A DNA stretch of 49,865 nucleotides from an uncultured Collinsella sp. (GTDB lineage: Bacteria > Actinomycetota > Coriobacteriia > Coriobacteriales > Coriobacteriaceae): the NCBI GenBank assembly GCA_900543505.1, contig UQSB01000011.1:1-49865 (forward strand). Reading direction: 5' to 3'. Below the pieces are notes generated by a model that saw nothing but the letters and a program-made list of their open reading frames with translations, did not search any database and was not told the DNA's origin. Every line of letters starts with the position of its first letter. The first letter of the stretch is position 1. Position numbers and translations under genes: made by a program. Of this stretch, positions 9,101 to 17,648 are shown one piece after another.

Positions 9101-12028
9101 GCCGCCCGTTACGTGCGCATGACACCGCTCGCCTCGGTCGGCAATTTCTTCTCCGCGTCCGAGATTGCCATCTACAAGACCGACGGCACGGATGGCTTCG
9201 CCGTGGGCTCCAACCTCAACAAGGCCACGATCTCCGACGGAGACTACTCCAACATGAAGAACTATCTGGGCCTCGAGAATCGCGAGCCCGATACCTCGAC
9301 GTTCGGTTCGCAGATCCGCGACCACTTCGCCGACCTCAACGATAACGGCGTTTACGACGTCTACGATTACTCGTTCACCATGGCGGGTCTTGACGGCGGC
9401 ACTAAGCAAAAGGGCAAGGTCGCAGGTTCGCTCGCGGTGATTCCGAGCAAGACCGAGGTCGAGGCCGGTGATGAGATCACCGTTGATGTCTATGCCGCCG
9501 ACGCCAAGAACGTCAACGCCCTGGGCGCTCTCGTCAACTTCAAGAGCGACCAGTTCGAGTTTGTGTCCGAGAGCATCGCGCAGGACGGCTCGACTGCCGG
9601 CATGGAGAACCTGTCTCGCGAGAAGGTCCAGTTCACGGACGGAACGCAGACTATCAATCTCGCCTTTGCCAACCGCGGCGATGGCAAGCTCTACAACGGT
9701 ACCGGCGCGGTGGCGAGTTTCAAGCTCAAGGCCAGGACCGCCGGCAAGGTCGAACTGCCCTCGACATCTTGGCTCATCGGTCCGGCATGCGACGCACTTG
9801 AGTTTGCGAGCGACGGCACGGTGACGATGCCGGATGTTCCTCAGCCAACGGTCGCCGAGTACGGTCAGGATGCCTTCAACATCACGATGACCAACGATGA
9901 GCTCACGACCGACGACGGGACCAACGTCGAGAAACTTATCCAGCAGAAGAGCTATAACGCGCTGTTCGATAATAACGAGGGCGACAACGGCTTTGAGTTC
10001 CTATGGGACTGGCCCAGCAACTGGGACAGCGAGGGTAAGCTTCCGAGTTACGTGAAGCTTCCCACCACGATGACATTCGCATTTAAGACGCCGTCGAAAC
10101 TCGATAGTGTCGAGGTCGTTAACCGCAACGGTGGCAACGGAACCGTGCAGAAGATCAAGGCTGTCGTGACGTTCGAGGATGGCTCGACCCAAGAGTTCGC
10201 GGGCGGGGAGTACGATTCCTTCCGGGCTCGCTACGCCTTTGGCCTCTCTGCCGAGAACAAGGGCAAGAAGGCGACCAAGGTCGAGGTCACGCCGCTTGAG
10301 GCATCGGGTGGCCAGATGCTCACACTGCGTGAGGTCAACTTCAACTACACGCAGGGTGTCGAGGCCATCGAGGGTGTCGAGCTAGGCAAGAACCAGACCG
10401 AGTTCTTTGAAGGCGACGTTACGCTCGTCGACGCCAAGGCCACGCCTGAGAGCGCCGGCTACCCCTATGTGACGGTCGAGAGCTCCGACCCCTCTGTGGT
10501 AAGCGTCTCCGCTGTTCAGGCTGGCAATAGCGTGAGCTACTACCTGCGTGCCAACAAGGCCGGCAAGGCAAAGATCACGGTGGCGTCGGTACTCGACCCC
10601 TCCAAGACCGCATCCTATGAGGTCGAGGTCAAGGCTGGTGTCGATACCTCTGCGCTCGTGGCAGCGATTTCCAAGGCTGCGGGCTACAGCGAGTCCGTCT
10701 ACACTAAGGATTCCTATGCAGCTCTCACCGCTGCGGTCGAGGCGGCTCAGAAGCTCCTCGACGGCGGCCAAGGCAGCTATAGCAAGAAGGATGTCGCAGA
10801 CGCCACAGCCAAGATCGAGAAGGCAATCGACGGCCTCAAGATGCGCCCTGTCGATGAGAAGATCCTCATCAACACGCCCGAGAACCGCAAGAACGTCAAG
10901 GTGGCCGGCTTCTCGAGCGAGGCCGACTACGAGGGCAGCAACGCTGTCAACGCTCTCGACGGCGACGAGCGGACGCTATGGCACAGCGACTGGGCCTATG
11001 AGACCGGTATGCCCCAGTATCTGAGTGTCGACCTGGGCCGCGACTACGATCTCACCGATGTCACGTTCCTGCCGCGCCAGGACGGCGGCACCAACGGCGA
11101 TATCTTCGAGGCCGAGATACTGGTCTCCGACACTGCCGACGGCTATAAGATGGGCACCGCCGTGTCGATGGGTACGTTTGCCTTCGACAACGACGGCCAC
11201 GTACTCACCGACCGTGGCGACTGGAAACAGATGAGCTTTGGCGCCGCGCGCGGTCGCTACGTGACCGTCAAGGTGATTCACGCCGGCGGTGGCAACGTTG
11301 ATGCCTACTGCAGCATGGCGGAGCTCAAGTTCTACGGTACGGCCGTTCCCGATCCGGTGTCGAAGGATGATCTCGCTACCGCGATCGAAAAGGTTGATGC
11401 CGAGGTTGCTGCCGGCGACCTCAAGGCCGGTGACTACACCGAGGCCTCCTGGACGGCGCTCGAGAACGCCCTGGCGAGCGCCCGCGCCATCTTGAGCGAC
11501 GAGAACGCCACGCAGGGCGAGGTCGACCAGGCGCTCAGGGCGCTCGAGAGCGCCCGCGGCGCGCTCGAGAAGACCCCGGTGGCCCCGGTCGAGAATCCGA
11601 CTAAGAAGCAGCTCAAGGCCCTGGTCAAGCAGGCGAAGGAGACTGACACCAGGGGCAAGACGGCCGAGTCTGTCAAGGCCCTGACGGATGCCATTACCTA
11701 CGCCGAGCACGTCTTGGGTGATGAGAATGCTTCCGACACCCAGCTCCAGGCGGCCTATGACCAGCTCAAGCTGGCTATTGAGAGCCTCAAGGATGCCGAT
11801 TCCGGCAATCAGGGTGGCTCGGGCAACCAGGGTTCCGGCAATGGCTCGAACGGCGGCAACCAGGCGGGCAAGCCCGCAGGCGACAAGGCCCAGGGCAGCA
11901 AGAAGAACGGTTCGGCGATTCCCAATACCGGAGACCAGACGGCGGCGACCGTCGCGACCGTCGGTGGTCTTGGCGCCATCATCGCCGCGATCGGCGCTTT
12001 CTTCCATCGTCGCAGCAAGGCTAAGTAG
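6128..12028 (+). pseudogene. Main part of multimodular cell-wall-anchored GH31 glycosidase
   Basis: Open for 1967 codons after the amber; the first ATG in frame is only at 6344, inside a conserved domain. Bases 6128-6340 still encode the family sequence ENFFGGGTQNGRF and GGVASPNPFYW, so the frame is the original one. Modules in order (approximate bases): GH31 catalytic barrel 6480-7500 with likely nucleophile Asp (KTDVAW, 7052) and acid/base Asp (WTGDQ, 7205); beta domains to 8500; FN3 8515-8770; CBM32-like 8770-9180; single EF-hand/dockerin-like DLNDNGVYDVYDY 9330-9380; cohesin-like 9430-9840; a second carbohydrate-binding-like domain 9850-10360; Big2-like 10370-10650; FIVAR 10640-10850; F5/8C 10860-11340; two FIVAR 11350-11800; Gly/Asn linker; IPNTG sorting signal 11918-11932, membrane helix and basic tail. 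It is nearest to the GH31 group that includes alpha-N-acetylgalactosaminidases; the exact specificity is inferred. Confidence 0.85.
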
Positions 12029-12046
12029 CCCCAGCAACAGCTAAGC

Positions 12047-12092
12047 AAGCGTGCCCGCCGTCCCACCCAAGGACGGTGGGCACGCTTTTTGA
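12047..12092 (+). terminator. Terminator after the GH31 gene
   Basis: AAGCGTGCCCGCCGTCC and GGACGGTGGGCACGCTT form a long, nearly perfect stem with a short CACCCAA-type loop, followed by TTTTTG. It lies 19 bases past the stop. Confidence 0.85.
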
Positions 12093-12173
12093 ATGTAGGC
12101 GGAAAGCTCCGACCCTTCGGCCTTAATCTCGCAAAGCGTTCCGTCTCCCGCCGAACACATCGGCATCGGCGGC

Positions 12174-12179
12174 TATACT
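12174..12179 (+). promoter_or_regulatory. purE: Possible -10 element of purE
   Basis: TATACT lies about 70 bases before purE, downstream of the glycosidase terminator, so a promoter must be near here. I see no convincing -35 hexamer at the proper distance, and no purine riboswitch-like fold. Confidence 0.35.
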
Positions 12180-12245
12180 TGAATTATTTGCAGTTAAGGG
12201 TCGCGGATTCGCCGCGTCACCGCTCTCAACAGGAGGTCTTTGTTT

Positions 12246-12710
12246 ATGGCAGATCAGAAGCCGGTTGTCGGGATCATCATGGGCTCCAAGTCCGATCTGG
12301 GCGTTATGGAAGGTTGCACCGCCGAGCTCGAGGCACTGGGCGTGCCCTATGAGCTCGTGATTGCAAGCGCGCACCGTACGCCGGCGAAGGTCCATGAGTG
12401 GGCCTCGACTGCTGCTGACCGCGGCATCAAGGTGATTATCGCTGCTGCCGGCAAGGCTGCTCACCTGGGCGGTGTCGTGGCGGCCTTTACGCCGCTGCCG
12501 GTCATCGGCGTGCCTATGAAGACGAGCGATCTGGGTGGTATGGACTCGCTGCTGTCGATGGTGCAGATGCCTTCGGGCGTGCCCGTTGCCTGTGTGGCCA
12601 TCAACGGTGCCAAGAACGCTGCCATTTACGCCACGCAGATTCTGGGCGCATGCGACCCCGAGTACCGCAAGGTTATCGAGAAGATGAAGCAGGAGATGGC
12701 TGACGCCTAA
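12246..12710 (+). CDS. purE: N5-carboxyaminoimidazole ribonucleotide mutase
   Basis: Class I PurE of 154 residues. It moves the carboxyl group of N5-CAIR to give CAIR in de novo purine synthesis. The signature is complete: GIIMGSKSDLGVM near the N-terminus, SAHRTPAKVHEW, AAAGKAAHLGGVVAAFTPLP and SLLSMVQMPSGVPVA. ATG 12246 follows AGGAGGT by 8 bases; a TTG six bases earlier is less likely. No purK follows. The other purine genes of the window (purF, purM, purN) lie 12 kb away, so purE is on its own here, followed by an unrelated sortase gene. Confidence 0.96.
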   Translation: MADQKPVVGIIMGSKSDLGVMEGCTAELEALGVPYELVIASAHRTPAKVHEWASTAADRGIKVIIAAAGKAAHLGGVVAAFTPLPVIGVPMKTSDLGGMDSLLSMVQMPSGVPVACVAINGAKNAAIYATQILGACDPEYRKVIEKMKQEMADA

Positions 12711-12746
12711 GCGCTCTGCCAGTCCAATTGCAGCATAAGGAGAGCC

Positions 12747-13745
12747 ATGTCCGACTATCAGGGAAAGCGTTTTTCGGCTTCTCGGATTCCCGATCCAGCC
12801 AAGTCGGGAGCAGCCCGCGCGCCGCAACAGGGTCGGACACCCTCTCCTCAGCAGCCGCGCGCGCCGCGCCCCGTGACGCCGGCAAAGCATCGCCGCCAGG
12901 ATACACCTGCTGCACATCGCCCTTCGTCATACAGTACGGCCAAGAAGTCACCTCGCTCTTCGGCGCATACCGCGCCATCGAGCTATACCGAGACGCCGCA
13001 CAAAAAGCGTCGCTCCGTTATCCCCATCTTGCTCATCATTATCGGCATCGGCCTAATCGTTGCTGCGGCCGCCATCTTTATCAACGCGCAGATTGGCTAC
13101 AAGCAGGCGAGCGAGTCGTATCAAAAGATCGAAAAACAATATGTGAGCGACAAGGACGCCAGTGGCGTGCCAATTATCGACTTCAACGCGCTTGCCCAGA
13201 CAAATCCCGAGGTTGTGGGTTGGATTTACGCGCCCGGCACCAACATCAACTACCCCGTGGTGCAGACCAACAACAACTCCAAGTACCTCAACACGCTGTT
13301 CGACGGCACCGCCAATGCCTCGGGAGCCATCTTCTTGGATAGCGACGACACCGCGCCGGGCATGGTGGATCAGCAGACCACGATTTACGGTCATCACATG
13401 AACGACGGTTCGATGTTCAACGTGATTTCGGGTACGACCGATCAGGCGACGTTCGACAGCATAGAATACGTGTACTACATTACGCGCGATGCGACGTATA
13501 AGTTGCGCCCACTGGCGACCAAGGTGGTCGAGGACACGTATGCCAAGGCGCGCACGCCCAACTTTGAGGGCGATGACGGACTGAAGAATTACCTGTCCGA
13601 GATGCTTGCCGGTGCCTCTGCCGTGGCGAGCGATGCCACCGATCGTGCCGCTTCGGCAACCAAGGTCGTAACGCTTGTGACCTGCCGCTCGCTGTCATTT
13701 AGCAATACGCGCGCCGTCATGGCGCTCACGCCGGTTGAGGAATAA
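12747..13745 (+). CDS. Class B sortase
   Basis: Membrane-bound cysteine transpeptidase of 332 residues that attaches surface proteins. Residues 1-90 are a long Pro/Arg/Ser-rich, presumably cytoplasmic extension, unusual in length. Residues about 92-113 (VIPILLIIIGIGLIVAAAAI) are a membrane helix. The catalytic domain follows: the family entry motif NPEVVGWIYAPGTNINYPVVQ, catalytic His in TIYGHHMNDGSMF, catalytic Cys in TLVTCRSL and Arg in SNTRAVM. AAGGAG precedes the ATG. Neighbours are purE and a MoaE-like gene. The IPNTG-bearing glycosidase 0.7 kb upstream is a possible substrate, although class B enzymes usually take NP-type signals; this pairing is an inference. Confidence 0.9.
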   Translation: MSDYQGKRFSASRIPDPAKSGAARAPQQGRTPSPQQPRAPRPVTPAKHRRQDTPAAHRPSSYSTAKKSPRSSAHTAPSSYTETPHKKRRSVIPILLIIIGIGLIVAAAAIFINAQIGYKQASESYQKIEKQYVSDKDASGVPIIDFNALAQTNPEVVGWIYAPGTNINYPVVQTNNNSKYLNTLFDGTANASGAIFLDSDDTAPGMVDQQTTIYGHHMNDGSMFNVISGTTDQATFDSIEYVYYITRDATYKLRPLATKVVEDTYAKARTPNFEGDDGLKNYLSEMLAGASAVASDATDRAASATKVVTLVTCRSLSFSNTRAVMALTPVEE

Positions 13746-13810
13746 GTTGTTCGAGAGTAGCTAAAAAGCCCCGTCCCAAATGAGCTACTCGACGACGGTA
13801 AAAGGGAGAA

Positions 13811-14230
13811 ATGATGCTTGAAAGTGGCAAACCGATGCCTTCGATTGATGCTTGGCTGCGCGAGGCCAAGGCCGATTCGTCGGCATCTACGTGCGGTATG
13901 TACCTGACGCATAACGGTGTGGTGCGTGCGACGCCTAAGTCCGAGGTGCGCGGGGTCGAGACAGATGGTGTGGCGCCTGGACATAAGGTGGGCGGCATGG
14001 TGTTTGGCTTCGATGCTCAGAAGGTGCAGGCTGCTATCGAGGCCACGCGCGCGAAGCCGGGTATCGGCTATGTGCGCGTGTGGCTGGCGAGCGGCGAGCT
14101 TACCGTGGGCGACGACATCATGCTCGTGCTCATTGGCGGGGACATTCGCCCGCATGTGGTCGATGCGCTGCAGGCGCTCGTCGGTACCATCAAAAATGAG
14201 TGTGTGAGCGAGGTCGAGCGCGAGGCGTAA
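13811..14230 (+). CDS. MoaE-like molybdopterin synthase large-subunit homologue
   Basis: A 139-residue protein resembling the MoaE family as found in Clostridia and Coriobacteria: PSIDAWLREAKADSSASTCGMYLTHNGVVRATP at the N-terminus, a central FGFDAQKVQAAIEATRAKPGIGYVRVWLASG, and DDIMLVLIGGDIRPHVVDALQALV. MoaE proper combines with MoaD to sulfurate precursor Z. This shorter version keeps the fold-forming strands, but I cannot confirm the catalytic lysine. No other molybdenum-cofactor gene is in the window. Two ATGs in a row (13811 and 13814) follow GGGAG. An IS3 element now sits just downstream and appears to have cut its terminator. Confidence 0.7.
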   Translation: MMLESGKPMPSIDAWLREAKADSSASTCGMYLTHNGVVRATPKSEVRGVETDGVAPGHKVGGMVFGFDAQKVQAAIEATRAKPGIGYVRVWLASGELTVGDDIMLVLIGGDIRPHVVDALQALVGTIKNECVSEVEREA

Positions 14231-14251
14231 TGCCGGCAGCAGCACTCGCCA

Positions 14252-14270
14252 ACAAAAAGCCCGCTGGCAG
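14252..14270 (+). terminator. Possible half terminator cut by IS insertion
   Basis: AAAAAGCCCGCTGGCAG directly before the IS left end looks like the first arm of a bidirectional terminator, but the matching CTGCCAGCGGGCTTTTT is absent on both sides of the element. Loss of the other arm would be explained by a deletion next to the insertion. Confidence 0.35.
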
Positions 14271-14318
14271 TTCAAATTGAACTGCGTCCCAAATCTTGGA
14301 CGGGTCAATAGATACGGC

Positions 14319-15113
14319 CTAAGCCGCTAGGGACTGGCTCCGGAACTCCTCCGGGGTCAGCCCCTTCAGTCTAACCTGCCTCCTCCTTGTGTTCCAGTGG
14401 ACTATGTACTCCTCCAGCCTATCCTTGAGCTCCTCGAAGCTTGCGAAGCTCTGCCCGCGGAAGAACTCGTCCTTCATGTGGCCGAACAGCTGCTCCGTCG
14501 CGCCGTTGTCGAGGCAGTTCCCCTTTCGCGACATGCTCTGGACGACCCCTGCCTCGCGCAGTGCGGTGCAGTACGCCTCGTGCTGGTACTGCCACCCCAT
14601 GTCGCTGTGCATGATCGGGTTCTTGCCTTCGGGGATCTTCGGCAGCAGCATGCCGAGCATCTCCTTCTGCTGGGCCATGTCCGGGTGCCGGGAGATCGAC
14701 CACGCCGCTATCTCGCAGCTGCCGAAGTCGAACGCCGGCGCGAAGTACGCCTTCCCCCAGGGCTGCCTGAACTCCGTGACGTCAGTGCCCATCTTCTCCC
14801 ACGGCCCGTCGGCCGCGAAGTCGCGCCCCAGCACGTTCTCGAAGGTCTTCCCGACGACGCCCCTGTAGGAGTTGTACCTGTGGTAGTCGGTCTCGCGGCG
14901 GATGCCGCAGGAGATCCCGATCTCGCGCATCATCTTGAGCGCCGTCTTGTCGGCTATGCGCGCGCCCACCTCCGCCCGCAGGCACATCGCGATCTGGCGG
15001 TGGCCGCAGCCGTTCGCCGTCCGGCTGAAGACCTCGACGGCCTTGCCCCAGAGCTCGGGGCTCGTGGGCCTCGGCGGGTGGCGGAGCGCGTAATAGTAGG
15101 TCGACCTGGCCAT
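14319..15113 (-). CDS. IS3-family transposase OrfB (DDE integrase domain)
   Basis: The 264 residues shown begin at MARSTYYY; the frame is open further upstream to about 15230 and encodes the usual leader ERAQIVAELSGRGFALADLL, so OrfB is normally made as a fusion to OrfA. The rve core carries the DDE residues in GTDVTEF, MHSDMGWQY and NGATEQLFGHMKDE. The helix-turn-helix-like HRQIAMCLRAEVGARIADKTALKMM is intact. It cuts and joins element ends during transposition. The catalytic part looks complete; whether it is made depends on the frame problem in OrfA. Confidence 0.9.
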   Translation of the reverse strand: MARSTYYYALRHPPRPTSPELWGKAVEVFSRTANGCGHRQIAMCLRAEVGARIADKTALKMMREIGISCGIRRETDYHRYNSYRGVVGKTFENVLGRDFAADGPWEKMGTDVTEFRQPWGKAYFAPAFDFGSCEIAAWSISRHPDMAQQKEMLGMLLPKIPEGKNPIMHSDMGWQYQHEAYCTALREAGVVQSMSRKGNCLDNGATEQLFGHMKDEFFRGQSFASFEELKDRLEEYIVHWNTRRRQVRLKGLTPEEFRSQSLAA

Positions 15114-15169
15114 CCCCGCCGCCTCCAGCAGGTCGGCGAGGGCGAATCCCCGCCCCGAGAGCTCGGCGA

Positions 15170-15687
15170 CTATCTGGGCCCGCTCCCAGCTCGCAGCCGT
15201 TTCTCCGCCCCCAGGCCGCCAATTTTTTTAAGTAGGCGTTCTCGGCCTCGAGCTTCCGGACGCGCTCCTCGAGCTCTTGCTCGCGCGTCCTGCGAACCGA
15301 TTTCGCGCCCGACCCGGGCGGCCTGCCCTTGGGCTTCGGCCTCAGGGCCTCGGCGCCGCCCTCCCGGTAGGCTTTGCACCATTTCTCCAGCGGGGACAGC
15401 GACGCAATCCCATAGCGCGCCATGACCGCGGCTTTGGGCTCGCCGCCCTCCACCACGTCCCTGGCCGCCGACGCCTTGAGCTCCCAGCGGTAGCTCCTGA
15501 TCTTCTTTCCCATGGCCAACAACCCTTCGAGGCCGAGTGCGACGTACGCTCGATGCCATTTTCTCACGGTCGCCGGCGGCAGTCCCAGACGGGTCGCCGC
15601 CGAATGGTAGCCGTGCCCTTCGGCGAACAGCTCCGCCGCCATCCGGCGCATGCTCTCGTCGTATCTGAGTCTCAAGTCGTCGGACAT
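15170..15687 (-). CDS. IS3-family transposase OrfA, frame-disrupted at its end
   Basis: DNA-binding protein of the IS3 element. ATG 15687 follows GGGAGG by 7 bases. The helix-turn-helix AAELFAEGHGYHSAATRLGLPPATVRKW and a C-terminal leucine-zipper-like part (EQELEERVRKLEAENAYLKK) are clear. At the run of seven A (complement of 15223-15229) the present frame runs on into GC-rich nonsense as far as 14782. The expected OrfA end is in the neighbouring frame (stop at 15170-15172), and OrfB is in the third frame. Eight A would restore the classical arrangement in which OrfA ends at 15170 and a -1 slip gives the OrfAB fusion. The given end is this expected stop. Confidence 0.7.
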
Positions 15688-15694
15688 AAGAAAG

Positions 15695-15726
15695 CCTCCC
15701 ATTTCTCGTGTCCAAGAAATGGGAGG
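15695..15726 (-). promoter_or_regulatory. Hairpin that can mask the OrfA ribosome site
   Basis: On the minus strand, CCTCCCATTTCT and AGAAATGGGAGG form a perfect 12-bp stem with an 8-base loop. The second arm holds the GGGAGG ribosome site of OrfA, and the first arm overlaps the terminal repeat. Transcripts entering from outside would fold this hairpin and hide the site, as known for IS10 and IS50. The same structure recurs at 49819-49851. Confidence 0.6.
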
Positions 15727-15788
15727 CAGTTCAATCACCGATCGGGCCTTCGAGTTGAACGGCCAATATGTCGCACGCGTTCCACGCG

Positions 15789-16667
15789 CTACAGCATTCC
15801 GAAATCTCTCAAGCATCTTTCGAGGCCATCTTCGAACGTTCCCAGATGTACCCCCGCGTGCGCGAGCTTTTCCGAGGAAAGACGGAAGTCCCGTGGTCGA
15901 TCGGCATAGGTCTCGGTGTCGGGAAGCACGAGCTCCTCGATACGGTGCTCGTCGCAACCGAGGCGGCTGGCCACGAGACGGGCAGTCTCGTAGGTGCTCA
16001 GGCCGTTTTGGCTCGCAAAATGATACGCGCCGCTGGGCAGCACGAGAATTTGCGATATGGCGCTCGCCAGCTCCTGACCGTACGTCATGTTCCGCCGCTC
16101 ATGCACACGAAACGCCGCAGGCTCTCCCGTCCGAACCGCATGCAGCACGTTCGTAAGGATGTTAGGGGCGGGCTTTGCCCCGGGCATAGGAAGGCCGAAC
16201 ATCCACGAGAGGCGCAAAATCAGATAATTGTCGAGGTTCTCCCTGATCCAGGCGTCCGCCTCCATCTTCTGCGCGCCGTATCGTGTGGTGGTTGCCATCT
16301 CGTCGTCCTCATGGAACGGCGCTTCACCGGGCGAGGCGTTAAAACACTGCTCGGTCGAGAAGAAGACCATGCGCGCACCACGGGCGCGACACGCTCGGGC
16401 GATAGCGATGGACGACTCCGTGTTGATTCGATGTGTACCCTCTGGATCGCCCTCGCAGCGGGCCGTCGAGGCATCCGCCGCCATATGGAGGCAGACGTCG
16501 AACTCAAGCGCAGAGAAAAACTCGGCAACCGCCTCGACGTCTGAAAGGTCCACGTCGGCGCGAGTAACACTCACGAACTCGAACTTATCGGCGTTGTACA
16601 AACGAATGAGGCTCGCAAGATACCCATTCGCACCCGTCACCACAACACGAGACTTTGATCCGGACAT
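15789..16667 (-). CDS. RmlD-like NAD(P)-dependent sugar reductase/epimerase (extended SDR)
   Basis: A 292-residue extended short-chain dehydrogenase. The Rossmann glycine motif is VTGANGYLASLI at the N-terminus, DVCLHMAADAS follows strand 4, the active-site pair is YGAQKMEAD (Tyr and Lys), and RLSWMFG is typical of dTDP-4-dehydrorhamnose reductase. The start is ATG 16667; an in-frame TTG at 16679 is possible. It is the third gene of a minus-strand set deoC-manA-this gene, 27 bases after manA, so a role in sugar catabolism or conversion fits better than rhamnose synthesis, for which no partner genes are near. The substrate is unknown. It ends 56 bases from the IS3 element. Confidence 0.8.
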   Translation of the reverse strand: MSGSKSRVVVTGANGYLASLIRLYNADKFEFVSVTRADVDLSDVEAVAEFFSALEFDVCLHMAADASTARCEGDPEGTHRINTESSIAIARACRARGARMVFFSTEQCFNASPGEAPFHEDDEMATTTRYGAQKMEADAWIRENLDNYLILRLSWMFGLPMPGAKPAPNILTNVLHAVRTGEPAAFRVHERRNMTYGQELASAISQILVLPSGAYHFASQNGLSTYETARLVASRLGCDEHRIEELVLPDTETYADRPRDFRLSSEKLAHAGVHLGTFEDGLERCLRDFGML

Positions 16668-16694
16668 ATCGACCCCCAATTACTCCCCGTCGCG

Positions 16695-17639
16695 CTAGCC
16701 GTCACGCTCATCGACGACGCGACTCACCAACACGCGACACGTCCCCTCGACCGTGAACGATCCCGCACTCGCAGGAATCAGCGCAGAGGCGGTGCGGGGA
16801 AGATCGACGGCACCGTCGTCCGTGACCACCCGGGCATGACCGCCCACGCAGGACAGAACGGCATATCGATCGCCCAGGAGGCATTCCCATTCGCCCCGGA
16901 CGTCAACGACGTCTGAGGTGAACAGACGGTGCGTGACGCCACGATGCACGCTCGCGGGAGCCTTCGGATCGAAGGCGCCGAAGTGCGCCGGCTCGGGACG
17001 GATCGAAGTGTCGAGCACATCGAACGCCTGCTCGACATGGAGTTCGCGACCGCGACCCCAATCGCAGAACCGGTACGTCTTGAAGCCCAGACTGCCGACC
17101 TCGAGGGCGAATACGCCCTCGCCCATCGCATGCAAGGTCCCCGCGGGGATGAGCACGAAATCGCCCTCGCTCACGGGGACGCGCCTTCCGTAGCGGTCAC
17201 CCACGCTATCATCTGCCGTCGCATCACGCAACGCGTCGAGGTCGTCGGTCGTCGTGCCGCAGATGATCGAGGCGCCGGGCTCGGCGTCCAGGATGTACCA
17301 GGACTCCGCCTTCTCGTGGTCGGACTCGCGCTCGCGGGCATACGCCTCGTCGGGATGCACCTGGATGGACAGGTTCTCACCGGCGTCCATCGTGATGATC
17401 TGCACGATGCCGTCGTGATCGAGCTCACCCATGATGGCGGTCTTGTTCTCGGCTATCACGCGGTCGAGCGGCATGCCGTCGAACGGACCGCCGTCGACAT
17501 CGTTGACCAGCCCATCGTGCACGGACACGTCGAACGACTCACCGTACAGGGCGTCCCCGGAAAGGCCGCGCGCCTCGTTGACGCGCGGGCCCGACCAGAC
17601 GGGAGAGATGTAGTTGGGCTTGAGCAGGATGGGGCCCAT
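16695..17639 (-). CDS. manA: Class I mannose-6-phosphate isomerase
   Basis: Zinc enzyme of 314 residues that interconverts mannose 6-phosphate and fructose 6-phosphate. The family markers are KPNYISPVWSG at the start, IQVHPDEAYARERE with Gln and His zinc ligands, EKAESWYILD with the Glu ligand, PAGTLHAMGEG with the second His, and the cupin strands that follow. ATG 17639 follows GGAG by 5 bases. It begins only 9 bases after deoC, so they are one operon, and it is divergent from a mannose-family PTS, which fits entry of mannose 6-phosphate or a related sugar made by that PTS. Confidence 0.9.
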   Translation of the reverse strand: MGPILLKPNYISPVWSGPRVNEARGLSGDALYGESFDVSVHDGLVNDVDGGPFDGMPLDRVIAENKTAIMGELDHDGIVQIITMDAGENLSIQVHPDEAYARERESDHEKAESWYILDAEPGASIICGTTTDDLDALRDATADDSVGDRYGRRVPVSEGDFVLIPAGTLHAMGEGVFALEVGSLGFKTYRFCDWGRGRELHVEQAFDVLDTSIRPEPAHFGAFDPKAPASVHRGVTHRLFTSDVVDVRGEWECLLGDRYAVLSCVGGHARVVTDDGAVDLPRTASALIPASAGSFTVEGTCRVLVSRVVDERDG

Positions 17640-17648
17640 ATGCACTCC

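Larger units (their letters stand above)
14278..15733 (-). mobile_element. IS3-family insertion sequence (two-frame transposase)
   Basis: Length about 1456 bases. The ends are imperfect inverted repeats: TGAACTGCGTCCCAAATCTT on the left, and (read inward on the minus strand) TGAACTGCCTCCCATTTCTT on the right, both followed by GGAC. It encodes OrfA and OrfB on the minus strand. No direct target repeat is visible next to the ends (AAT on the left, ATC on the right), so the element is old or the flank is rearranged. A relative starts at 49812 in the opposite direction. Confidence 0.88.

Noticed and set aside
7634..9409. 591-codon open frame on the minus strand
   Set aside because: It lies fully opposite the GH31 gene; the codon pattern of the plus strand (G/C in third positions) produces long antisense frames. 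The product is Val/Gly/Leu-rich with no domain and no ribosome site.
12093..12245. Purine riboswitch before purE
   Set aside because: I could not find the three-way junction or the conserved loop bases of the purine aptamer; only a weak promoter-like box is visible.
15695..15726. The hairpin as a terminator
   Set aside because: It has no T-tract, it contains the OrfA ribosome site in the correct orientation, and the relative at the right edge has the same layout.
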